A DNA stretch of 64,000 bases from Luscinia megarhynchos (lineage: Eukaryota; Chordata; Aves; Passeriformes; Turdidae). Location: positions 4,332,286 to 4,396,285 of the forward strand of contig CM067572.1 of the NCBI GenBank assembly GCA_034336665.1, written 5' to 3'. This document shows positions 37,931-52,483 of the stretch, piece after piece (within the stretch, counting starts at the first letter, position 1; every line of letters starts with the position of its first letter). The position numbers and the translations under genes are program-made. The notes under the pieces were generated by a model. The model was given only the letters and a program-made list of their open reading frames with translations, was not told the origin of the DNA and did no database searches.

Positions 37931-40900
37931 AGAAGGTATTATCCAGCTAATTGCTTGGTAGCTATACTGAAGTTGCTTTTATACTGACCTGTGGTGTTCC
38001 CCTTTCCCAGCAGAAATGCTTTTGTGTCAGGCAGAAATTAATGTTTCTTTGGAGAGAGGAAAATACAGAGAGTTCTGCAGACTTTCATCTGAGTCTCTTC
38101 ATCTGCAATGGGAGTCACAAGAACTTGTTGACTTGCTGTTTTCTGTGATACAACTGAGATTTTGGTTTGGGGAGGTTTTTTTTGGTTTTTTTTTTAAGAG
38201 TCAGGTTTTACTTAAATATATTATCAACACTCATTTAAACTTGTGACGTGTTTTTTCCCCGAGCTGCTTGAGGGGGGTAGAAGTTGTTTTAATTGTCTTT
38301 ATGCTAATTCAGAAGAACTGGGAGCTTGTTTCCATCTATCAGTGCTGGAAACTGAAACAAAAGCCGAGCAAACTTGCAGATGGTTGCAGATCCTGGATCC
38401 CAGCCACTGCCCATGCCTCTGTCATTTGCTGCTTACAAAACGCTGTGCTGGGTGTGAGTGTGGACTTTGCCTTCCCTGCGCCGGGCTCTGAGCGTGGACT
38501 TTGCCTTTGTCAGCAGCACAAGGAGGAAGGTGCAGCCCTGAAAGTTCCCCGCAGGGTCCCCAGCCTTTGGCCAGGGCTCCTTGCCAGGATGTAAGGATTG
38601 GCTTGGGAGTTCTCCAGGGTTATAAAACACCCAGCTGTTGAACTTTGAGAAGTTGTGTGACTGGGCAGCTGGGAACTCGGATGGGCTGGAGGATGAGCTG
38701 TATTTGACGGAGGAACAATGGTTTCACGAGCACACACACGTACTCCCCTCACCCCCTTCTGGGGCCATGGGTGTGCACTATCTGAAATCCTGGTGCTAAT
38801 TAAAAATCACAATAAGCCAGTGCACTTAAAAGTGGGTTTTGTTGGGGTTTTTTTTGTTTTTTTTTAATTTAAAACTGCTCTGACTGGGGAGTTAATGAAA
38901 CAACTGAGAACAGCATCTCACATTGTGGCCACTTGCTCAGTCCTGGCTGAGTTGGTGCAAAGTTTGAGTTGATTTTTGTTGTTCTGATGGGATTTCAGGG
39001 CAAAGGAAAAATTAATATGGGCAACAGGAACTCAATCAACTTCCAGGGGCTGAAAGTGCTGGTGGGAGGCCAGGAGCTGACTGGAAGAACCTGGCTGGGA
39101 ATGGGGCAGAGGGAGCATCCCTGAGCAGGTTGGCAGAGCCAGGAGCACAGCAGAAGTGATCAGTGGGGCTTTATTTAATACTGGCTGGATAGTGTGGTTT
39201 AGTTTCAGTCTCACCCACAAACTGCTAAGCATTTCCTGATTTAGGAAGGTCAATATGAAAAAACTTGCAGTGTAAAGCTGTAGTTTTTAATGTGGACAGT
39301 CAAACAGATCCCATGAAGTGATAATTAGTGTTACTGGCCAGGGCAGGCTGTCAATTTTAGTAGGAAATCATTAAATAAACACTGTTGAATAACCAGTATG
39401 CTGGTTCTTCTTCCCTTGGAAGAGACCAGAGCACTAACAGAGGTGATGTGTTTCATTATCCCCATTTTGCAGCTGAGAAAACAAGACACAGAGGTGAAAA
39501 TACTGGAGATACTTTGTTTAGGGCTTTTTTCAGTTGAGGCTGGACTAGAAATCTTATTTGTGGTCTGCACATATATGAAGGTTTCTCTCCCCAACACAGC
39601 TCTTGACAAGTGCCTGTATGCAGTTCCTACCTCTGAAAGCCTCTCCCAGAGGAGGTTTCCTTGGCAAGAGGGCAATAACTACTTGCCTTCTGCTCAGCAT
39701 ATTATATTGTATCTGTAGGAAGCCTTTATGCAAGGCTGGCTTGCTGTGGTTAGGGGGCAAGAACAGTTTCCTTACAAATGCCAGCTAGGTCTTTGCAAAC
39801 TAATAAAATTGTCAGTAGGCAGTACAGCATACACCTGATTTAGTAAGGTTATAGTTCTTTCTTAGAAAGGATAAAGTTATTCTGGCTTACTTGTAATTTA
39901 TATTTCTGGTGAGCACATTATTTCCATAAGAGGAGGAAATACTGCTCACTTCCCCTGGCTGATTCCATCTACTTCAGTAGCTAATCTTGGGATTTTCATT
40001 TCTAATGTTGTGCCCAACTCTGATTTGCCTGGCTCCTGCTTCTGCTCATTGGTTCTTACTGTTCTTTAGGGCCCTAGGACTTTATAAAAATGCCAGCCCT
40101 TTGGGAGGGCTGCTGTGCCACGTGTGGGGCAGTGGGGCACATCTGCACTCCCTGGCTGATTCACACACAGTGTTATCAGCTCACACATTAATCTGTGGTC
40201 AGTTGGCTGGCCAGCTCTTAATACATTGGAGATATTCCATTTTGATTGTGCAGTGTGAACTCTTTTATCAGGGTTGCTTGGTACCAAGTCAGACACTGGC
40301 TAAGGAACATACATGTGCTAACACAGATATCTCTCCAACCAAAGGTGTAATCTCAGCCCAGAGCACACTTGGATCTGTTTGACAGGAGCTATTTTATATA
40401 GAATGACAATACTGATTATGTTCCTGTCTTTGCATTCCTTATCAACAGAATCTGTCATTGACTTTTGATTGTCTTATCTGAAAGCTGTGTCTTACTAATG
40501 GGATGTAATGGCACTGGGCAGCCTGCTTCCCTCTCAGCTGCTGGTGCTGGGTTAACACAGCACCATCCCTGTCTGCTCCATCCCTCTGCATCAGTGTGTC
40601 CTGGTGTTGGCAGTAGGTCAGGCATTTCTTTAAAGCTTTGGATCAAAATTTAATTGAAAGATTTTGGGACTGACTTGCCTACTGGGGTAAGTCAAGTGCA
40701 TTTTGTGGCTCTTCCAAATACCAAACAGAAGAATTTGTTAAACTCTTTTCCCCTGCATCACTAGCCCTGTTTTCACTTCTGTTTTGCAGTGGGGTTATGC
40801 CACTCTTAGAGTTCAGTCCTCTTTAGTTTGTTTTAGAACACAGATAATTTTCTATTTCTTGCAAGTCATGGTTATTTTTCTTTGTCTGACTTGTCTTGAC

Positions 40901-43900
40901 TTTAGCCTTGGTTTCACTTACCAAATTTCACTATCTATTCTTAGCTTCCCTCTTCCAGCCATTTTAATCCTGCATTACATTTTTGTCTTTTTACCATGGT
41001 ATCAGGATAGGATTTTAGATTAAGTTTTCCTCTTTCTCAAACAAGAGAATCATAATTTTTCAAGTTGTCTTTTCTGAGGGAAAAGAAAAAGAGCTTACAA
41101 TTGTAGATAATTTTTTTCAAGTCCATTTTCCCTCTCAGTTTTGGAAAATTAGCATTTATTGTTCTAAACCTAAACTGCATGTACTGACTCCAATTAATCT
41201 CACTCTAATAACATTTGATTGCTGTGGCGACTCAGAAGTTCTCATGGGATGATTCTGACTGGCTCTGTGAAGATGAAACTTGCAGCTGTTGGGTATTGAG
41301 TGCACAAAAGTCACAAGGAGAATAGAACACTGAGGTTTATTCACACATATAGGTTGAGTGTGTATGGTGCAGGAAGTTTTGTTTGCTCTTGAGCTACGTT
41401 TGAATTCCCTTTGTGGTGTAAATCAAATAATTCTCTAAGTATGTTGTTGTCAGTGGGGGAAGGAAATGGTTTCACAAGTGTTTGCTGTACAGAACTTGGT
41501 GGAGTAGTTCAAGTAGTTAAACATAATGATATTAAAAAAGGAGCTGCTGAGATCAAACTCCATCTGCCTATCAGTAGATAAAATACTACTGATGTACATC
41601 AGAGTGTGAATTTGTGCCCTGATGACACAGCCCTGAGCTGGTGCTGCTACTGAAAGGTCAGTCCTGCCTCCCGCTCCCTTTATTCTTGTTTGGGCTCAGT
41701 GAGTCAAACTCCCCGGGCTGCTCTGGAAACCAGCCTTGAATATCTGTGTCTCCTTGCTGCTGGCTGAGGGCCATCCTGGCACAGGCAGTGAGGGTCCAGA
41801 GAGGCTCCTGCTGTACCTGAGTGGGGCACAGTGTGTCCTGGGGCACCTCCTGTGCCTGCTGCCCCAGTGTGCTGCATTCCTGCTGGGGTGGACTGCAGAG
41901 AGGAGCCGTCCCTGTTAAATGGACAAAAAGAGTATTGTGCTTTGCCTTTAGTCTTTTACTACTTGTGCTGTTTGGAATCAGTGTTGGTGGTTGTTCTGCC
42001 TGAGCACCACCTCCCACATTAAAGGAGAAGGGTTAGGAGAAGGTGAGTGCAGAAATGCTGCAGGTGCAGCCTCGTGGTCTCCTCAGTGCTCTGCTGTGTG
42101 TGGGGGGCAGAGTTGTGGGAGTATTCCTTAGCAGTGATGTGCCAGCTAAAAGAACCAGCTCAACTGCCTGGTTTTCATTTAAATTGCATGTTCTCCTTCA
42201 GTCTTCATTTTAGCTACCTGTCCAATAGCTAATTTTCCCTCCTTTGAAGCTGTCTCTACTCTTGTTTCTCATGTTTGAAGAGATGGCCTTGCACGTTCCC
42301 TGTATAAAAGGACATCAAGAAAGATCTTCCCTTTCTCCTCTCCACAGCTTGAGGCAGAGATCTGTCTTTCTTTATCTTTACTCACTGCATAGCAGGTTGC
42401 ACTGGGTAGCAGCCACCCAGCCTGGCAGCAAGAGCACATGGACCCTGGCTCTGAAAAAAGCCTCTGCCATGGGCAAAGGTCCATCCTGGCTTCTCCCATG
42501 GACAGGGCATCCCTGGCAGCCCCCATGACCTGTGTCTCCTGCCTTGTTTGAATTCTGCATTAACTCTGTGTGGCAAGGATATCTCCTAATTACTCACTGC
42601 TAAAACTTAGTGTTTAATAGCTACTTAGAGGCAGAACTTGGATGGAAAGGAAGAGTTTTATAGATAAAAGTTGGTCATTGCTTGTTAATTAAAGTCTGTC
42701 TTTTCTCAGGGATAATTAGTGCAGCACTGGCAAGAGAGAAACAAAAGTTCAGACAGGACACAGCTGAGCTGTAATCTGCTTATGTTAGAGCCTGAAATAG
42801 CAAAGGGTGTGTTTGACTTGAAGTGCTTGTCCATGGATCTTTTACTTATGGGGGAAGGGATAGCAAGCTTTGCAGTGCAGGCACAACTCTAACACTGGAA
42901 TGCCAAGGTATGAATGGATAACAGAAAGGTAACAGATACCTTAGAGGTGGGGGAAAAAACTCTATTATTAACGTCTCCTTTTAAGATGCTGGTTGGAAAT
43001 CTCAACTACTGGGATGCATTAAAAAAAAAATCAAGCAAGCTGAGATATGGAGCAACAATTAATGAGATCCGTTTGGATTTTCCACCCGAGGATGCAGCCC
43101 TTGGGTCATGTTTCCCTCTCTGTGTGTGTGGAGGTCTGTCCTTAGAGCAGTGGGCTCAGTTGGGTTTATCTGGGGTACACAGGGCCCCCTACACCGGTGT
43201 GGGTGCTGTGCCCTCTCTGTTGTTCCTTGCCCACATTTGGGAGACTCAGCTTTGGCAGCAGGCTTTGTCTGCCCAGGGCTGGCTCAAGGATTTCAGTGTA
43301 GGCATGAGAGAGAGCTGGGATGCCAGACTGCAGATGGGAAGGTCTGTGTAATGCAGAAGGAATTCCAAGCATCTTTTTGGTTAATTCTGTTTTTTAGAGG
43401 ACTGTTAATGTGGCTTGATGGGAACTTGCACGTTGAGTGCAGCTTAAGGCTTCTTGAGTATTTCTAAAAATGATTTTCTAAAGTCTTCCTTAAAATCTCT
43501 TTAAATTGGTAATTATTGTACTTAAGACAACTCAAAAGAGCCCAATCTTTTTACCCTTATTATTTGCTAATACTGTGACATTTAATCTATTTTACTCCTC
43601 TTGAGAGAGAGCCCTGAGTCCATCTGATTCAATTAAATTCATGCATTCCTACTCAAGGACTAAATTTTACTGAACTTAGTATACTGTACTGAAAATACCT
43701 TATTTTTTTATAACAATTGCTTTGATTTTATGAGAACACGTATTTCCACTGTATTTTCAAATACTACAACATTTCTCTGCTGAATGTGCTGGTGCCATTT
43801 CCAGGATACCTGGAAGGATTTGGGATGCTAGGTGTTGTTACTGAAGTAGTGAAGGTGACATACAATTAAAAAGAAAAGAGCTAAAGCCAGCTTCAGAAAC

Positions 43901-46900
43901 AAACTTCAGAAATGTTCATTGTATTTGGCACTGAGTGTCTATGAAACTGGATTTGGAAATCTGTCTGATGGGGCTTTATATCCTCTGAAATGCTCCATTA
44001 CCTTTTTTGTTTCTCTCACCTTCCTACAGATGCTTGTTTTCTGTAGTGGTTGTTCAGGTTAGAACAAAAATGAGACTTTGACAAGCATATAGGTGGCCTT
44101 TTCTCTGATGCATATCAGCAGAGCTTCACTGTTTCCAAGATATTTATCCCTAAAACACTTAAGTTTTTAAGCTGCTAAAATTGTCAGTGATTTGATCAGC
44201 CTCGATGGTTTGTGTTTAGACTGTACATTCATGACTGTTAGTGTTGCAGTGTGTTTGAATGGCAAAGAAATGCAGCAATGGGGATGAAGGTTTGTGAAAT
44301 AAATTATCCCCTGATGAATTATTACCACTCCAGTTTTGCAAGAGGCATAATGACTGTGCAGATTGAGATGCTGCTGTGAGAATAAATGCTGAGTGTACAG
44401 GAGAGTGTACAATTTCAATGGATATTGGAGAACCTCAAAACTTCATTTTTTTGGTATGTCTTCAAGTGAATTGTGTTGCATGAAATTGTCAGGAAGGAGG
44501 CTTTGAATCTTGTGAATTTGGTTCAAGTTTGTCATTTAACTTCAATGAACTAAAAAGATTTCAGTGAAACTCACTGGAAAGACTTTAACCCTTTTGTTAC
44601 TTCCTTAACTTTTTCTCTCCAATTTTATTCAACAGTGATGTTTAGTTGGATTGTTTAGATTAAATTAGCAAGTGGTATGGTTTCTTTATAGGTCTAGTGT
44701 GTTATACACTTGAACTGAAGATATATAATTAGGCACTTCATTTTGCTCCCATTCTACATCTTTTAGCTAATTAGTTACTTGGGTTGCTTTATTTTGCACT
44801 TGTTTTCATTTGATTAAGTACGCTTCTCTAAGGGTACAGAATTAAGAACATACTAATTGCACAACAATTTTGGCACGTGTAGATTGCCTGTGTCACCTGA
44901 GGACAAAGATTTCTCTGCTTACATTGTTGGCTCTATTCTCTTCGTGCCCTCTGGGCAGATGTGTCAGAGCAGACACTGCTCTCCAAAATCTTCCTCGCTC
45001 CTGCAGTCTAGTCAGAGCTTGTTGGCAGTGTCTAATGCAGCCACTCACCCTTGGAAATATCTTGATATTTCAGCTTTTAAATGTTCAGACCCTCTAGTTT
45101 GGCGAAGGTTGGTGGGTTTGGAGAGTTCATGGTGGGATATAAAAGTGATCTCAAAGCAGAGATCCAAAGGTATTGTGAATCCAACATTGAGCTATGCCTG
45201 GAGAAACCAGCAAGCTTCACCTGGGAGGTGGAGGGGCAGTTGTGATGCTCTCTGTCTGGGAGTAAATTTTCCATGTGGGCATTGCTGGGATTATAAAATA
45301 TTTTGAGCACAATATTTCTAGAAGCAAGTTCCCCCAGGCACCGAGTGTTCCGGAATAAACATGGCTTTATTATAAAGTGCTTGCTCTGTGCTTGTGAGCA
45401 GATCAAGACGTCCTTTTTTTGCATTTTACTTTGAACATCAGTTATTGATGTTGAGGCACCGAGTAGACTCTAACCTGTGCCAGCTAACAAGGGGAAGCCA
45501 ACAGAAATGAGAAACACTACAATTAAACTTTTGTTGCTGCAGTGCTGACTGAAGCCTGAGTGTGTCCAAGCATGTGGTGTTCAGACAAGATACATATTTC
45601 TCTCTGTAGAACTGCCTTTCAAAGGGAATAGTTGCTCTATGAAAACTCTGGCCATAGTTGAGTAAATATCTTTAGGTATGCTCTGCCACGGGAAGAGGTG
45701 CAGGTGGGTATCTCTTGTGAAAGTCATGAATTCTTTCTTCTATTCCACATAGCTGCTTAAAACTTTAACTGTATGTATATATTTGGTCTCAGTTAATACA
45801 TACTTACACCTATGTCAAGGCTGGTGCTTAGTGGGCAGCACTGCTGGATGTTGTGGTCATTGGGTGTGGAGTTAAACATTGCCCTAAGATAGATGAGAGA
45901 GTCAGCACCTCCTCGTCCATATGCTGACACAAGAGCCCGTGCACAGGGACCTTCCCTTGGAATGCATCTCCTCTCCCCATGAACTTGTCAGATGTTGTAA
46001 GAATAATTAATTGGAATGAGAATATCCTTTGGCTAAGGCTGTATTAGAACACTCCAAGAAGCGCCATCATTTTTGGCTTATTAAAACTGTAGCTGGTTTT
46101 GAGGTCTTCTGCAGGAGCATTAGCCCCTTGTTGTCTCCAGTAAAACCACAGTGATGTGTTCTTGTAAAGAAAAGATATTTAAATAGAGACTAGTGAAGAT
46201 GTAAAGTGTAAGCATTTTTTTATTACTGAGGCTGGATTTGGATGCTTATTAAGAGAAAAAGTGGCACTTAAAAACCTTTTGAGAAATGTATCTTAAAAAG
46301 ATCCAAATGTCATGGCTGGGGTTTTGTGCTGTCAGAATTAGTGCTTTTATTTCTTGAAATGCTTTCTTTTTTCCCCCTGTGGAACAGATGCCCTTATTCC
46401 AGAGGCGGCAGCCTTGGCTCTACCTCAGCTGCTCCTTTGCATTTAGCTTTGGATGTTGCCTGCTCTCCTCCTAGGAGGAGACAGAAAGCTACTGAAGTGT
46501 CAGGGTGCCTTTAAGGGATTGAATCCCGATTTTAATGGGCGTGATGGGTAAAGATTTGTCTGTCTTTGGTTAAGAATGTAACTACTGACTACTGCGAAAA
46601 AGTTACATGTGAATTGTCAACTTTGATATTGTTTCATGGCACTTGAAGCTGGTGGGGCACGGAAGAGTTGCACAGCAGGTGATGGTGTGACTATCCCTGG
46701 TATTTACGTTGTTTAAGTTAGATGACTTTATTGCAAGTTTGAGATTTCTGTACATTTGCTGTTACCTGCAGAAGTCCAATTAACAATGAGTTTGTGCCCC
46801 TAGCTGGTCTCATGGAGACCCCAGTTGAGGGGTGGGATGGGCTCAGGGGCTGCTTGAAAAGCTGTCAGACTTTCTTTTACAGCAGCAGTCCATTACCATG

Positions 46901-47870
46901 GCTCCTGGCCCGTTCCAGAGGTAAACTGGCTCTGTAACAGGACAGCTGCTGGGGCTCCCCAGCATGAACTGGATGCGTGCCCCTTGTCCCTGTGCTGCTG
47001 GCAGCTGCCTGCCACCACTGGGATCTGGCTCTGGAAGTGGGACAGGATGTTTGCTTTTGTGGAGTGCAGTTGTTGAGGAAATTAAACGGAGGGATCTCTG
47101 TAAGGGCAAGCCACCTACATCAGATTAGGCTGTTGAGATGAGGGCTGTGGGCATGCTTTAAAGCACCTTATCAGGAGACCTTGGGGAGGATGTGTTCCTG
47201 ATAGCTGGCAGTGCTTGGAAAGCTGTATTGCATCACGTCTCTTTGGACCATGGAGATGTCTGGGGTTGAGTACACAGGAAAGGGAAATCTTGACAAAATC
47301 TGAAGGAGCTGGTTTATCCAAAGCTGTGAGGCTGGAATCCGGGGGGGATCTGCAGGGGGAGGCCCTTCCTGGCCGCCCCAAGGCGTTGCACACGCTCTGG
47401 CATGCCGGCAGCTGGCCTGGGCAGTCACAGGTCGGGAGGAATGCACAACATTTTAAGTGTCATAAAGCTAGATATCCTTTGCTTAGGATATTTCCTGTCC
47501 TCAAGAATTTATTTTTCAACAGTATTATTGGCAGAAAATCCACAAAATGGAAGTGGGGGAGGGAAATTTGTACATTGCAGAAGATGAGCTCCTAATTTTC
47601 CCATCTTAAGTGAAGAGATAAGCTTTGGAAAACAGAAAAAATGCACACCCCTTATGTAGCGGTGAACCACCAGCATGCCCAGTTGCACATTGAATATTCA
47701 GTGATTTCTATTTATTGCTGTCAACAATGTGCAGCAATTGACCACTAGTTTCTAATAAAAATGAGACTTTTGAACACTGTTGGTTAAAAAGGCATTTAAT
47801 TCCAAAGAGGGTTGAGCCTTGGGACAGGGAGAGCAAAGCTCTCCTTACCGACTTCCACCAGGCTCTGCTG
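37931..47870 (+). other. Intron 1, central part, no gene seen
   Basis: This is mostly unique, AT-rich, T/G-skewed intronic sequence with poly-T runs (for example near 38170-38200 and 38850-38870). A small internal duplication of GTGGACTTTGCCTT lies near 38460-38505. Open frames up to about 149 codons (for example 42914-43351 and 44857-45306) lack recognisable domains and have competing frames on the other strand, so I do not call them genes. Confidence 0.6.
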
Positions 47871-47879
47871 CATGTTTTG

Positions 47880-48060
47880 CCTTTGTGTTCATTAATGAAT
47901 TAAAGCCTAAATCATAAAGCAGGATTTAATTGGTGATTTGTGATCTGGTTAATCCCATAGTGAAAGTAAAGCGTGCTTAGCACTGCTGCCACTGCTCTCC
48001 CATTGACGGCAGGGCCGCCGCCGCCGGAGCAGCAGAGAAGTGCTTGTAGCTTCCTGCTAG
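47880..48060. promoter_or_regulatory. Candidate conserved regulatory element
   Basis: A run of homeodomain-type motifs (CATTAATGAATTAAAG, GATTTAATTGGTGATT, GGTTAATCCCAT with a TAATCCC bicoid-type core) is followed within 70 bases by a CpG-containing (GCC)n stretch near 48011. This mixture is typical of ancient conserved non-coding enhancers. No alignment was available, so the call rests on texture and motifs alone. Confidence 0.25.
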
Positions 48061-48807
48061 GAAAATACCTTTGTGAGGCTGTTTGTATATGCTTCCTTCT
48101 GTAAACTTCAGATAGAATTCACTCGATCCCATGAATGTGGCTGCGTGTTCTGGGGTAGCTGTTGTGAACAAAGACCTTCGGCTGTTAAATACAATGAGAA
48201 TTTATTGTTTACCGTCTATTTTCCTGTTTGTGTGTGTGTTTCTAGCAACAAGTATTTTCATAAAGGATTCATTTTCCTGTAAGTTTCTCAAACTTAGCAA
48301 CATGATTTGGCAATCCAGTAAAACTTGTGGGAGAGAGGCAGTGTAATGAAGAGGTGAGGCATTAGTGAAGTACCCTATTTTCCCCGTGCTAATAAAAAGA
48401 GAAAAGGATTTGGTAGGTGTGTGGCATTCTTAAGGTTTATAGCTGGAATTTGTTTTTGGAAACATGAGGATTATGTGTGTTAAATTTACCCCATTTCCCC
48501 TGCACCCCCAACACCAAAAGAGAAGGTTTAGTGAAAGAGCACTGAACTTACCATGCTGAGATGGCACTTTTTGAGGCCGGAGTAACGTGTTATAACAGAA
48601 ATCCAAGTTGATGGGAACATTTAGGTCGTGATGCAAAAATGATCTGGAATCTTTGGTATGTGCCAGTGGCAGGAGCTGCACTCCCTGGAACGTGTGTGAG
48701 GCTCTGGCATGCAGGCGTGCTGGGAGTCAGGGCTCAAGGACACTGTCAGCCCTCACAGGATTTGGTAGCAGGTTAAATCCAGGAAAAGAGACAGGGAGAA
48801 TTTGAGA

Positions 48808-48824
48808 TTTTTTTTTTTTTTTTT
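48808..48824 (+). repeat. Poly-T tract (17 bases)
   Basis: An uninterrupted run of 17 T lies in unique intronic sequence. It could be the tail of a minus-strand retroposed copy, but nothing recognisable flanks it. Confidence 0.7.
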
Positions 48825-51800
48825 CCTCTTGATCACTTTAGTAGTTCTTTGAACTTACTTATTTCTCAGCACGGCTTAAAGCATTCCAAGGGTCTTAGGA
48901 TAAATGGAGGCATTTATACCCACTGTGTAGGTGGACATGTATGGATGTGTGTATATGTGCATACCTCGTGACTTGTGAGGTGATAGCAAACCTCTGGGAT
49001 TAGATGTGGGAAGAGTAGGACCCTGAATGAAGCCCACAGGAGATAAAATTACCAAGGGAAGCTGCAAAAGTAATTACCAGGTTTATTGTATTGATGGAGG
49101 GTGGCCTGACACTTGTACTGAACAGAAGACACGTTTTGGTTTTGGGGCCACTGGCATGTCTCAAGATACTGCAGTTTAGGAACCAGCAGTGAATTCTGTG
49201 CACCTGTTCTGCATGTTCATATCTTGTTGCCACTGATTAGGTTTCTTGAATTCATGTTTTAAAAACTCTTGGTGACCTCTCCCTTGTGTTTGACTATGTG
49301 CTAGACTGATTTTAACCTAATAAGCATCTAAAATAAAGACTTTATCCTTTGTCTGGCATAGCTATTTATATATGGGATGGGGAGCTCACTTGCTGTAGTT
49401 CTACATTACCAGTTTGCCAGTGACTGAGTAACTTGATGACAAATGTAGATGCCTGTTACAGTATCAGTTACAGGTCTGACAGCTGGTGGATGATGTTATA
49501 CTGCACTACATTTCTTTTCCTGTACTGCTTCTTCCCAGTGGGAATGGTGACTTCTGAGAGTGAATTTCCAGTCTGTTAGCTGATCAAAAAATCCTACTGG
49601 CTTATCAGCTAAGTATCTGTGATGTTAGATACCTCCACATTTCTGCATTTTTGAAAATCAGCTTTCTGTTAATCTTCAGGAATTCTTAATCCTTTTAAAG
49701 CCTCAATGATGCTTCAGTATTAATGCTGTAAGCAGGATGCAATCAGAGATTGTACAACTGCTTTTTCTTTGTTTATTATTAGCCTAAGTACTGTGTCTAC
49801 AGGTAGGAGGCTCAACCCACTACTTTTTGTCATAAGAAGTAAATTACTAGTAACAGAGTGACTTTCCTTAATTTAATCAATTCAAGAAGTGTTAAAAAAA
49901 AAACTTTGAAGACTAATGTACCTTGACATGTTCTTAATAATAAACATGTTATAATCTGCTCAATTTAGATGACTATGGTTAGCTCATCTGTTAGTTCAGG
50001 CCAAATACTCTTTAGAGATTTCTGTACCACTAATGTATATCCATGAGAATGGTAAAAAATCAGAGCATCCCTTCAGCTTCAGATTTAAAGACAGAAGTTG
50101 TAACAAGCTGAGGTTCTGATGGAAATAATGATAAATCTTATTCTTCACTTCCTTGAACAGGGAAGATGCTGAGGGTAGTTGTGCTGAATTTCATAGTACT
50201 AACTTCTGAGTATTCAAAACTAGTGGATAATGGTGATGACTTTTTGCAGACGTGAAGTGCTGACTTAGATATGTTGAGCTCTAACAGGCTCTGTGAGCTT
50301 TAAGGTATCTCTGGCACCTGTGGGATGGTGAGGGACAATCTGTGGTGTAGATTATTCATAGAGGACTTGATGCAGCAACACCTGGGAACACAGCAAGATT
50401 AGAGAAAAATCTTATGGTTGGAGTTTCATCTGGGGTGATGGAAAAAGTCCAAATTCATTAAGCATGAGGGCATTTCCTTAGTGAGCAGTGGGAGGAGGAT
50501 GAGCTGAACAAGTGTTTGGTATTGTGGGGTTTCTCTGCACCATGCACCACTGCTCATGTTCTCATCAGCAGGTTAAGCCTCCCCTGAACTCCCAGGCTGT
50601 ATTTCTGTACCAACCTGGAGTTATGATTAGGGACTAGAGAGAGAAAGGGGAGGAGGAATATGTTCACATGAGAGAGAGTAGGAGTCCTTTTTTTTTTTCC
50701 CCTACACAGGTCTGTTACTTTTGGGAGTCTTTATAAAAATTGTTGCATGGACATGTCATCTTCCTCCTCTGCCCCAAGAGTAATATGCCATGGTGTGGGT
50801 AGAGAATAATATCAGTTTTACTTATTTTTTAAACCAGATATTAACATGTCAAATGATGGCAAAGTGTCCTCCCCATAGATACTGGGGAACAAATACAATC
50901 TGCTTCAGTCTCTGGGACTGTGAAATCTTTAGCTGGGGGAACAACTGGTGTTAATGGGTAGGTGTTTGTCACTGATTAACTGTGTACTGTATTGTTAAGG
51001 TGGGTATCTGTGTGGGCTCTGTGCTGCCAAAATGTGGCTGAACTGGGTCAGAATGTAAATATTAAAGAATTGAGATTGTGCTGTACTTTCGATGATAACA
51101 CCTGGGTGTTCCAGCTTATTCACACAAACCGAGTGCACCTCGATAGAGCTCCCCTGGGAGTAAAATCTTGTTGGGTCATGTGTCAGTTATATCATTCAGG
51201 TAAAATTGAGCACAACTAAATTTGACTGGGAAAGCTTTTTTCTTGCTTGAGTCCTGTGCTAATGTGGTCAGAACCCTGCAGGCAAACTCCTGCATTTGCT
51301 GATATTCTGATGTTTCTGCCTCCACTGTCAAAGAAAAGCTGCTGTCAAGCCACACTGAATTTTTCAAATTTATTTCTATACATATATACTATATTTGTAT
51401 ATTTATATATTTGACCTCGACTCAGTATAACATTCTTTGCTCCATCAGGATAGCTCTGAATTTTTCTTGCAGTAGGCAAAGCAAGATGCATGTCCAGGAA
51501 AAGCTGAAGGCTGTCAGGGTATGTGGTGGTAAAATGTTTTATATTTATGAAAGATACTGTAGGAAAAAATCTCCAGAGAATTAGCCTTTTTTTGTAGTCT
51601 GAGTGTTTATCACTTGGCTTGCTTCCAGTTGAGTTATGAGATGGGTTTTCTTATATTTGAAGGACTTGTGTATTTTGTTCTCACCTGGTTTTTGAAATTT
51701 TGTGGGTGAACTATATATTTGTACCTTTTCCCCAGCCCCTCAAAACTGGTTGCTGTTAAGGTAATTTTCCCCACTCCTTTATGCTGACCAAGCCAATTCT

Positions 51801-52315
51801 TGAAGTTCAGGTTTACATATTTTAGGATGCAAGGCTAATTTTTTCTGTGCCTTTCTGAAATGCTTAAATGCTTGAATTCTCGAATTATAAATAATTTATC
51901 AGAGAACATGGTAGGGTGTTTTTTATTTCTTCCCAGAAAGATGAAATCCTTTGAATGATTATTGCTAAAGATTCTCAGTCAAAAAGATTTTATGTAACAA
52001 GACTCAAATATACACTCTGCTTTAGTGATGAGTTTATTGCTGCTAGTCTGCTCTGAGCTTGTACAGTGGGTCAGCCCCATATTGTTAAGTGGCAAACAGG
52101 TTGTTTATGCCAGCCTAGGAAACAAATTAAATGGGAATAGTGTGGTGTATCCATGGGACTGGGGATGCTGGTACAGAGCCAGGGAGAGGGAAGGGTGAAC
52201 TGGTATCTCACAGGGCAATAATAAAAGTGCATCTGTCTCATTAAGTCACAAACTTTGTTTTCCTCATGGCAAAACCCCACTGATGCTTAATAAGACCAGC
52301 CTCTACAGAAAACAA
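48825..52315 (+). other. Intron 1, distal part, no gene seen
   Basis: This is AT-rich, T/G-skewed sequence with short homopolymer and TA-rich runs (for example around 51370-51410). No repeat family, RNA gene or coding frame is recognised. Confidence 0.6.
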
Positions 52316-52483
52316 TTTGGAACAGGCTGCCCAGGGAAGTGGTGGAATCACCAGCCCTGCAGGTACTGAAAAGATGTGTAAATATGGCACATAAATGGTT
52401 TATGGTGGAAATGGTGTACTGCTTGGTTAATAGTTGAACCCACTGGTCTTAATGGTCTTTTCCAACCTGAACAATTCTGTTTC
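52316..52483 (+). mobile_element. CR1 LINE fragment
   Basis: It opens with GGAACAGGCTGCCCAGGGAA, then GTGGTGGAATCACC, CCTGCAGGTACTGAAAAGA, TGTGTAAATATGGCAC, a poorly conserved middle, and the 3' tail GGTCTTTTCCAACCTGAAC followed by a decayed terminal octamer. Order and spacing match a CR1 3' end in + orientation. The element is non-coding and 5'-truncated. Confidence 0.9.

Noticed and set aside
42914..43351. 145-codon ORF in intron 1
   Set aside because: No recognisable domain, no splice signals suggesting an exon, and the length is within chance expectation for the region.
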